From Primula veris (taxonomy: Eukaryota > Streptophyta > Magnoliopsida > Ericales > Primulaceae): a stretch of DNA of 64,000 nt. Every line of letters starts with the position of its first letter. Position 1 is the stretch's first letter. Under the pieces are notes generated by a model that made no database searches, had not been told where the DNA came from, and saw only the letters and a program-made list of their open reading frames with translations. Location of the stretch: the NCBI GenBank assembly GCA_963682055.1, contig OY821748.1, positions 26,810,661-26,874,660 on the forward strand. Direction: 5' to 3'. This document shows positions 55,845 through 64,000 of this stretch, piece after piece. A program made the translations under genes and the position numbers.

Positions 55845-57135
55845 CCTATATTGAATGCTAGTAATGATTTGCGTTGTGGACTCATTAAATCAGTTAAGCT
55901 TCTGCTACCGGATTAGTTTAATAGGAAGATGAAACAATCAATTTGATCTTACTTATAGTACCTATAATTATATCGTTTTTCTTATACCTAACATGGAACT
56001 TTCAAGCCGGAGCAACAACGAGCATGAAGGTCGATCTATTGGAAAACATATTTATCCTTATATCTTATACTACGAAAGATATCTGGATAAATAGTAGACA
56101 TTAATGGTAACCATACTACAAAACTAAGAAAGGAGGGATTGATTCTAACCTATGAAGCTTCAATCGGATGGTCCGAGTCTTTTGAAATGGAATGAGCAAT
56201 GATCTGAAGTGAATAAAAATCTGATCTTCTAATGTGATTGTCCTCTGCCATTCTCTGCTTACTTTGGAATAGCTTTATATAGCCTGTTGAATTTGGACAA
56301 TATTTATTTACCTCATTTTAACACACAAACATAAAAAAGGAAGCAACTATAACTTTTATTTCAATAAGAATTAAGAACTGTCACAAGGTTTTCTTTTTTT
56401 CTTAAATGTTCTACACTTGTTAATCTATCATTTTACCTATGTATCAATTTCAACACACTAGCAATTAATAAGCAGTTCCATATCAAAGTTTCTAATAAGA
56501 AAGGTTTATTAAGAAAAATTTATACAACACAATATTTGCTTTCCCGGTTATATTTCTTATGGTATATCTTTACTATTAAATATGGAATACTATTTTAACA
56601 ATTAAGATCCCATCTCATAATATATTTGTGGTGATTTATAAACAACAGACGAATCTTTAACCACATGAATATTGTGGATTTAATATTGTGATTGTAAATA
56701 AGAATAATTTATGAAAATGAAAATGACAACAAAAATTAAAAAAATGATTACGCATAGAAGTACCAAGAAAAAGAGAGAGCGGAAAGAGTGATAGATAATA
56801 GATATGTGGAACATATAACGTACAAGCATTGGCACGAATGACATTCATTTTTATAGATGTTCTACCTCGAGATTGACAACGATGTAAATTTTAGAGTTTT
56901 CTTGCTATTTTACCCACAGCTCTCTCGCGAGAGTGTTATGTTCGGGTTTCTCTGGCAGTGGCTTTATAGTTGTTTCTTAAATCCTATTAAGGAAACATAC
57001 CGATTATCAATTAATGTGAGTTCAAATTTCTTACCTCTTAGGGATTCTGTGATACCTATGCATATACATATATTATTGATTTTTGTATTCAATTATGTCC
57101 ATATTACTTGTACATAATCTACCAATTAATGTCCA
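55845..57135 (-). promoter_or_regulatory. Promoter-like block 2, unit-2 copy
   Basis: Counterpart of 32,745-34,090 with small deletions (about 18 bp near 56,495 and about 40 bp near 57,010). TATA-like CTATAAAAATG and the exon-like segment are kept. 57,136-57,988 beyond is AT-rich without genes. Confidence 0.4.
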
Positions 57136-57988
57136 TATTACTTGTATATACTAAAATTAACCTTATGTTTATGTTCATGTAAGTAATTTACAATATTGCC
57201 TATTATAATTTTTTATGCAAAAGTTGAGTGATTTACATTATTAGATGGGTGCACTAAATTATAATATATTTCAGAGTTTAAATACAAGTTTACATACTCA
57301 AAAGTTTTGTCAAAAAACATTACTTAGTGGAAGATTTGCATAATTATGTTAATGTACACATACACATTATAGAGTTTTATCTTTAAGACTATTGTCTCCG
57401 TTGATTTAATCAATCTACACTGTCAGTGGTGTATAGGTTCTTATAGTTAATTGAAAACAAAAGATTGAATATTATATCCAATTTCATCATAATAATTCTT
57501 GACACAGTCGGAGACGGGGGTGTAAAATAAAATAAACCGTACATCTGAATTTCTTATTTCAAGAAAAGGTCTGTTCTTTAGTTCCCAAGCGTATATGGAG
57601 GAAACTTTTGATGAAAAAAGATATCTAAGTCGAATTTTTCTTGTAAAAACATCAAATAAATGTAGCAATATCTAGTAGCAATTTATTTAATACTCGCTGT
57701 CTCGCTTGAATCTGGTTGTGCCTCAACTTATCGCTGTATAGAAGACTGGGTTCATTCTATTTTTAAGCTACAATTTCAACCAGGGGAAATTTCAAACCCC
57801 TCAACATCTTTTATGTTACCTGTCATGTAAAAAAGTGTAAATATTTCCTTTGATTATCATCTTGCAGGTTATATATAAGGGACAATAATGGACAACTCTC
57901 AACATAAAAATTTAGCAATGATATTGTATAATTAAGTATACTGAAGTAGAAGTAACAGGCAACGTTGCGAACTTGAAATTCTCTCGTG

Positions 57989-58477
57989 CAATGTTTTAAA
58001 TAGCGTTATCGCTATCGTAGCGTTTTTTCGAGAGAAATGCTAAAAGCGTTAATACCGTTGCTACATAGCGTTTTGCGGTGTATTTTTTTTGCCTAAATAT
58101 GCACTAAACTTTAGAATATATAACAATAAAAAAAGAAATGCATAGTTATATTAGATAGTAATAAAAAAAAATCGAAAAAAAAATTGTTGTAGGTGAGTTT
58201 TGAACTTATGTCTGTTGGAAATTATAGCACTGTCTCAACCAATTAGACTACACACACTTTTATAAAAATTACGCAATATATATTAATTATTTATATCAGC
58301 TGTTTTTTTTTCCTAACTCGCTATTTACGCTTTTGGTCCATAATTTCGCGCTTTTTGCGCTTTTGGTCCACTATAGCGCGATTTTAGCGCAATTCCAGCC
58401 AAATAGTGGTTTTTCGTTGCGTTTTTTTTCTCAAAAAGCGCTATTTCGTGCTATATAGCGCGATTTTTAAAACATTG
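57989..58477. mobile_element. hAT-type MITE, complete
   Basis: 489 bp with terminal inverted repeats CAATGTTTTAAA and TTTAAAACATTG. The right flank CCCTCGTG (58,478-58,485) and the left flank CTCTCGTG (57,981-57,988) form an 8-bp duplication with one change. The unit-1 left flank is CCCTCGTG exactly. Eight base pairs is the hAT length. Subterminal TAGCG/CGCTA words abound. No coding capacity. Confidence 0.85.
58190..58255 (-). other. tRNA-like segment inside the hAT MITE
   Basis: The minus strand reads TAGTCTAATTGGTTGAGACA (A-box-like, D-arm-like) and, about 35 nt on, AGTTCAAAACTC (B-box-like). An A/T-rich run lies next to it. It resembles a tRNA-derived SINE head or an old tRNA fragment. 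A full cloverleaf is not convincing. Confidence 0.4.
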
Positions 58478-58559
58478 CCCTCGTGTAGTCATTACGGTTT
58501 GTAAGTCAAAGTTACTGTTTGTATGTGGATTTAGAAATTTTGTTGTGGAAAAAGACCCA

Positions 58560-58906
58560 CTCTGGCTCAACATTCAAACATTGATGCTATTTCAACAAAT
58601 CCTCAAAATATAACCATAATAAACCCCTTTGCCTATATTTGCCAAGTTCTTTACACTGAGCTCATTTCCCCCTAACTAATAAAATAACCAACTAGAGGTC
58701 CTGCAATACAAGATAGAGAAACGGCGGTAACCATACATAGGGCTAATATGATTATATTGAAGAAAAAGAAACTTGAAAAACATATAACCTTTAAAATAAT
58801 CATCATCTTCAAACTTAATCAAACATGAACTGGTTTAATAGGAAGCATGACTGTGTAATTAATTGCAAATCAAAGTATATAACTTTATCGACATATTTTT
58901 GTTTTC
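58560..58906 (-). repeat. Repeat R, inverted copy beside the LINE
   Basis: Reverse complement of 20,364-20,660, ending in TTGTTTTC immediately before the LINE target sequence AGTGAAAGTTTTT. It is the outer continuation of the foldback left arm before the LINE inserted. Lost from unit 1 in the 35,184 deletion. Confidence 0.65.
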
Positions 58907-59199
58907 AGTGAAAGTTTTTCTTTTTATATATAATTTTGGTGGGAAAACCCCAAATAAAATGGGGATGAAAAACCCGCCAGAGTGCCAAATAATTAGGAAG
59001 ACATGAAAACTTTAAAACAAATTACACATTTTTGAACAAAAGAAAACTTGCTATCTGAAATAAAAGAAATAGTATTAAAATTACTTGTCTTCTGGCCACG
59101 TATTTCATTTGCCTCTTCGTTTTTCTTTCTTCTTCTTACACCGATCCATACTTTTTCTTTCTTCCTTTTCTCCATAGCTAATACCTTTGAAATCATCTC

Positions 59200-60155
59200 C
59201 CTTAAAACCTTAAATTAGCTATGTGTCGAGCTTCTATCCCCACTATTCCGGTTAAAATACTAGGAAAGTCTTCCAAATTTCTAGAGATTCGTTTTCCATA
59301 GTCTCTACCATGATTTGCTAGTAGATCTGCTCCTGAGTTGGATTCTCTCGGAACATGCATCAAATGGTAAGTTCTTGTTTCCAGGCTCTCTTTGATTTTA
59401 TAGAATATGTAGTCTAGGTATCAGGGATGCTTAGATTTATTTTGTAGAATATTGATTAGTTGCAGAGAGTCGCTTTCAATACAACTACTTTGATTTGGGG
59501 CAACTGAAAGGCCATTCTAAACATCTTTTGCTTCCAGTTCCTGAGCTGACTTACCCTTTACCTAGCCACAAAACCCTACTACAAAATTTCTCTCTTCATC
59601 TCTAATTTGTCCCCCAATTCCACCATAATTACCAGAGTAACTGTAGCAACCATCGGTATTTAATTTTATAAATCCAGTAGGTGGGAATAGCCACTTTACC
59701 ACTCTAACTTTCCTTGATCTTTTGGGAATAATATAATATTATACTCTAATAACTTGAAATTATGGGGAAAGGAGTTGTCTATTTTAACATTAAGATCAAT
59801 TAGAACCCTAATATTAAAAATTATATCATCAAGCATGTCAACCCAATCAAAAATACATGAGCACCTGGCTCTCCAAATGGTCCAAACTATAAAGCTTGGT
59901 ATAACCTTGCACAATTTCCAAACAATCTTAGAATCTGTAACATTGGATTGAGACCACCAAGAGATTATTCTTCCTCTAATAGAATTATTACTGCATCTAA
60001 TTCCCATGCAATTTTCAAAGTAACTCCATATTTCAGTGGCTAGAGGACCATTAGCAAACAAATGATTTATAGTTTCAGTTTGTTTTCTGCAGCACCAGCA
60101 AATAGAACCTAATTGAATGCTTTTTTTTTTTGGATTTGAGTGTCTAGAGGGATAG
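59200..60155 (-). pseudogene. LINE copy 2 ORF2 3' end: zinc-binding region and RNase H
   Basis: The minus strand from 60,155 encodes SICWCCRKQTETINHLF (a zinc-binding RT module with the Cys and His pairs visible) followed by FIVWTIWRARCSCIFD, open to 59,696. After a stop and frameshift comes an RNase H domain starting WLFPPTGFIKLNTDGCYS and containing SCIESDSLQLINILQ and HVPRESNSGADLLANHG, typical of the plant LINE RNase H-like domain. Two stops interrupt it. Confidence 0.85.
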
Positions 60156-62001
60156 TGTAACATCCCGTATTTTTATCAATGGTTTTATTTATGATTTAAT
60201 TTAACCAAAAATGTTTTATACAAAATTTTACCAAAAACCGGTCACTCGACTAATTTTTAGCCAAAAACCGAAACTCTTCCGATAAACTTTATTTTAAAAA
60301 CCTGTTACTAATTTTACTAATAAAAAGGACCCAATAGATTTGTTTCTAAAGATTTGTTATTTTTGAGTAGTAAAACAATATTTTTCGATTAAGAGTTAGC
60401 TTTTAGAACTTTGGGGACCAAATAGTTCGCTTCCACAAACTATCTAAAAACAGTTTTTTCTAAACCAAAAATCAGCCCACTTTCAATTCTTTAAACCTAA
60501 AACCAGCAAAATACAAGAGAGAAAAGAGAGAAAAAGGAGAAGAAGAAGAAACCACGTTAGCGGGTTCATACCGGAAGCATATTCTCTACGCTCTAAGGTA
60601 ACGGGGGTTATCCATTGCGCCTAGACGAGGGTGTATGTTAGGTTTTGGTTTTGTGTTTATTATAAATTGGGGGGTTTTTGCCTTTTATCTTAATTATGTT
60701 CTTAAATTGATAATTGGGTTTATTTGTTGTACGTTTAATTCACTTATTTGATTTTAGAGTAGTTGAGGATTTAGTCTTTTAATTTCGGATTAATGAGAAT
60801 ATTAATGGGTTGCGTGTTTTATGCGTTGATTATGTGTTATTATGGATGTTGATAGAATTGGGTAAATTATTGTTGAATAATGATGGGTTTTATATTGCGT
60901 ATACAAGATGTTTGTTAAAATGCCTGAATGGAATTTTATATTGATAGAGTTGGTTGGCTAGTTGTGAATCTAGTACTTATGCTTATTTGCTTTGTTGAAT
61001 TGCGTCAAAGTGACGTATGAGAATGTGTTATTTGTGTGGATTTATATTATTGGCCGAGGCCGTATGAGATGTGATTAATTGAATGGTTTTATATTATTGG
61101 CCGAGGCCTTGTGATTTAGCTGTAGTGGCAATGGTCTCTGTCTCTTCCTAATTCCGGGGAGAGAAGACGGCCGAGGGGATAGGGAATGACTCGTCTTCTG
61201 GACTGGGGCGAGTGGCATGAGAGGTCCTAGTGTGCACTCTATTTATTTTTATGTTAGCTATGGTCTCTGTCTCTTCCTAATTCCGGGGACAGAAAATAGG
61301 AAATGACTCGTCTTACGGACTGGGACGAGTGGCATGAGAGGTCTAAGTGCGCACTTTAAATCTACTCTTATGTTAGCAATGGTCTATGTCTCTTCCTAAT
61401 TTCGGGGACAGAAAACGGCCGAGGGGATAGGGAATGACCTACCTTACGGACTGGGGTAGGTGGCATGAGAGGTCCATGTTTGCTATAGATGTTTATTTAA
61501 TTTATTTCGTTGTTCGATGTTATTATTAGTTCTTTTATACGTTGATTATCGTAGTTGTTGTTTGTGAGTTCTTGCATTTAAGGGATGGAGTGATGGTATT
61601 TGTGGTGCCGTCCCGTCTAGGTAGGTGCGTGGGACTCACCGTTACAGTTTTGTATTTCAGGTACAACTTAGGCTGAGGCGTTTGGTTAGGAGCATTAGCA
61701 AGATATCGCATGGGCTCGGGGCTTCTTTCTATTGCTTTCTTTTTCTTAGACTATCTTTTTAAGGTTGTAGCCTACGGGCAAATTACATTCGTTGTTTTTC
61801 TTTTCTTTTAACTTTGTTAAAATCATTACGTTTTGTAGCCGTGTTTGGCAAACAATTTTTTTATGTAATTGATTGATTGTTCCTTTAGCTCGCAAATGTT
61901 TTCTTTTAAAAATTTTAATTTTGTACCAATAGGTTTCGTTTTCCTTTTATTTAAAAAGGTCATGCCTCGATATCCGTGTTTATGAAATTTGGGGCGTGAC
62001 A
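60156..62001 (+). repeat. Gypsy solo LTR
   Basis: 1,846 bp, TGTAACATCCCG to GGGGCGTGACA, the same family as the LTRs at 20,881-29,400 but in plus orientation and diverged. GATAG lies on both sides. Unit 1 shows the empty site GAGGGATAGCTCC (35,365-35,377). The three tandem units of about 130 bp are present (about 61,130-61,480). A solo LTR arises by recombination between the two LTRs of a full element, so the interior was lost here. Confidence 0.9.
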
Positions 62002-63657
62002 GATAGCTCTTTGCAACATTTTCCACACAAAATAAGATAACTTGAGAGGTAATATCTTGTCCCAGCTTAACTCATTTGACCAACAACTATTATATTTGGT
62101 TCTAATGATTTCCTAAGCTGATTTTAATTTAAAGTCACTTTTTTCTGTAGCTTTCCAGATTGCTTCATAATTCTTATTTCTCAGTTCAATAGCTTTGACA
62201 AATAAATGCCTTTTTTCTACAGAAATAAAATTAGAAATTTCCCCCCTATCCCACTTGCCATTAGTATACAAATACTTTATTTTGCACCCATTACCAATCT
62301 TAGTATTCAATATGGGACCTAAATCTGTCCAGTTGCCTAGGTTAACCAGAATATCCCTTGTACCAATTTACCATTTTATATTCTCCTCTGCAATCTTCTT
62401 TACTTTGATCATTCTTTTCCAAGTATGGGAGCCCTTTTTTATCATTAACATCATTAGGATGTTTTTTCCACAATATTTATTTAACATAAATTCAGCCCAC
62501 AAAGACTTTTTAGTTATAAACTTCCATCAAAGTTTAATAGGAAATGCTTCAATAATGTCTTCAAATCTTCTCAAACCTAGACCTGCTTCTTTAATAAGTT
62601 TACAATTTGTTTTCCAGCTTACCCAATGAAACTTGTTTTTACCATCATTTTGCCCCCAAAGAAAATTAGCTAAGATTTGATCTACTTTCTTAATAACCAT
62701 GATAGGAGGACTCATAGCAGATAGAGTATAGACATGCATAGATTATAAAATATGTCTAATTACCTCTCATAGTGAGAATTTGAGAACTCCAAGCAGCCAA
62801 TTTACTCCTAACTTTTAAGACGTGTTCGTGAAAAAGAATGCACTTCTTATGACCTGAATACAATTTGCAACCCAAATATGTGAGCGGAGGCTTTTTACGG
62901 CTAATGCCCAAAATTTTCTTTACGTCTTCTTTTTGATCTATAGTGACACCTTTAGATATGTAGGCAAAGCTTTTGTCCAAGCTTATTTCTAGGCTAGAAT
63001 TTCTGTTATACAACTTTAAAACTTTATTTATTTTCTCGGCTGAATTCTTATTTGCAGCACTAAAGATGATAAAGTCATCAGCAAAAGAAAGGTGACTGAT
63101 GATTGGGCTTGCTTCCAAGAGGGCTTTTGAAGACCTTCCGCTGTTTATTATACCTCAAGGCATTCAAATTTCTGGTAATAATTTCAGAACATAATATAAA
63201 TAAGGTTGATGATAGAGAATCCACTTGTCTCAAACCATTAGTCGGAGCAAAATAGCCAGTAGGTGTCCCATTGACTGTAATAGAAATGTTCTTGGAATAT
63301 ATTAATCTCAAAAGCCTTTTATCCAAGTCTCAGAAAACCCCATTTTTCTCATTAATGTTATTAGAAAATGCCAAGATACTTTGTCATAAGCCGTCTTCAT
63401 ATCTAACTTTAAAGCAAGATTTTTACCACTAGCTTTTCTGCTCAGTTTCCACAAATTCTTGAGTCAGTAAAACATTATCAATAATGTCTCTGTTTTTGAC
63501 AAAACCACATTGCTTTGCTTAAATAATATGAGGAAGAATTGTAGATAGTCTTGTGGCCACAATTTTAGATATTACTTTGTTGTAAAAGGTACAAAACCTA
63601 ATAGGTCTAAATTCTAAAAAATTATAGGGAGTGTTTTTCTTAGAAATTAAAGCTAAT
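62002..63657 (-). pseudogene. LINE copy 2 ORF2 reverse transcriptase part
   Basis: From the right: FRPI region (about 63,600), motif B GLRQVDSLSSTLFILCSEI (63,078-63,326; the consensus GDP is VDS here), the catalytic HLSFADDFIIFSAANKNS (62,756-63,118), LTYLGCKLYSGHKKC, then FLWGQNDGKNKFHWVSWKTN (62,527-62,739) and KRHLFVKAIELRNKN (62,113-62,310). Several stops and frameshifts. It contains the 311 bp (63,140-63,450) missing from copy 1. Confidence 0.85.
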
Positions 63658-64000
63658 TGTTAGGTCCAAAGTAAAAGGTTATTGTACCGTATTTGTTTGT
63701 CACTATATTGTCAAAAAATATTGAGTTAATTTAGATTGAACTCTTATTATGTTGACATTTAATGCGTAAAATGTTTTTTAAGTTGTGATTAAAGTTCAAG
63801 TTGAGGTTACAACTTCAGTTATAACTGAAACCGGCAGACAGAAACTTGGAGCTCAAGATTTTGTCAAATATATTCTAGAAGATGCAAAAATGTGAAAAGA
63901 GAATCTAGAAGATCTGAAATAAATCTCAAAAGATTAGAATGAAGATATTGAAGATGTTTCCTTGTGGGAATAGAAGACTTGAAGATCAAGGAAAGAAAGA
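63658..64000 (+). repeat. TGTTAGG LTR in LINE copy 2 (cut by window end)
   Basis: Starts TGTTAGGTCCAAAG after CTAAT, the same insertion site as 36,718. It matches unit 1 to about 63,840 and then continues with about 160 bp (GGAGCTCAAGATTTTGTC and on) not present in unit 1, so the unit-1 copy is internally deleted or this one is a fuller element. Confidence 0.7.

Larger units (their letters stand above)
58920..63657 (-). mobile_element. LINE copy 2, 3' half (5' half beyond window)
   Basis: The 3' end is at 58,920 with a short A-rich tail on the minus strand. The flank 58,907-58,919, AGTGAAAGTTTTT, equals the sequence next to the 5' ends of copies 0 and 1. It holds RNase H, zinc-binding region and RT, interrupted by a gypsy solo LTR (60,156-62,001) and by the start of the TGTTAGG LTR (63,658). 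It keeps the 3' end and the RT motif B region that copy 1 has lost. Confidence 0.85.
37759..64000. repeat. Tandem segmental duplication, unit 2 (cut by window end)
   Basis: Second copy in the same orientation as unit 1. Unit-2-specific changes are the Cassandra insertion (51,042-51,737), a solo LTR (60,156-62,001), loss of the sense foldback arm at 41,337, loss of about 8.7 kb at 42,694 including one whole copia element, and a longer C homopolymer (34 C at 54,551 against 18 C in unit 1). It also keeps 43,107-46,066 and 58,243-59,975, which unit 1 has lost. Confidence 0.9.

Overview
This is nuclear DNA of a flowering plant, probably a eudicot. It is AT-rich and holds plant-type transposon relics: non-LTR LINEs with DUF4283/zinc-knuckle ORF1, Ty1/copia and Tekay-like Ty3/gypsy elements, a Cassandra TRIM whose LTRs carry 5S rRNA sequence, and a hAT-type MITE. 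It also holds a broken copy of a plant-specific WW-domain (CFL1-like) gene. I find no intact host gene, no complete tRNA or rRNA gene, and nothing prokaryotic. Species cannot be read from the sequence.

The main architecture is a tandem duplication. Base 1 aligns with base 37,759, and most of the rest of the window aligns between unit 1 (1-37,758) and unit 2 (37,759 to past the window end). Each unit reads left to right: 5' half of a minus-strand LINE; a foldback inverted repeat carrying two opposed copies of the CFL1-like pseudogene; copia relics; a fragment of a second LINE; a promoter-like non-coding block; an AT-rich zone with a short minisatellite and many GATGCT/GGTGCT words; a truncated second copy of the foldback arm; more GATGCT words; a second hairpin of about 1 kb; a diverged second promoter-like block; a hAT MITE; and the 3' half of the next LINE. 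Three LINE copies (0, 1, 2) therefore punctuate the array. Their outer junctions share the 13-bp duplication AGTGAAAGTTTTT.

Each unit changed after the duplication. Unit 1 gained an 8.5-kb Tekay-like gypsy element (20,881-29,400). It lost about 3 kb inside a copia relic (at 15,113), 1.7 kb at 35,184 (healed with 18 bp of filler) and 311 bp of LINE reverse transcriptase (at 36,500). Unit 2 gained a Cassandra TRIM (51,042-51,737) and a gypsy solo LTR (60,156-62,001). It lost about 8.7 kb spanning the copia pair (at 42,694) and the sense arm of the foldback (at 41,337). Because each unit shows the other's empty site, target-site duplications and deletion breakpoints can be read directly.

All coding regions are decayed by stops and frameshifts. 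The parts most likely to be active as RNA are the two inverted-repeat loci (3,267-6,036 and 30,091-31,099, the latter repeated at 53,346-54,356), which could form long hairpins feeding small-RNA pathways, and the Pol III promoter elements inside Cassandra. No clearly new biological system is visible. The best candidates for follow-up are the gene-capturing foldback, the paired CGACCGATCGTT array in the gypsy leader, and the short retroposon whose 3' end resembles the LINE tail.
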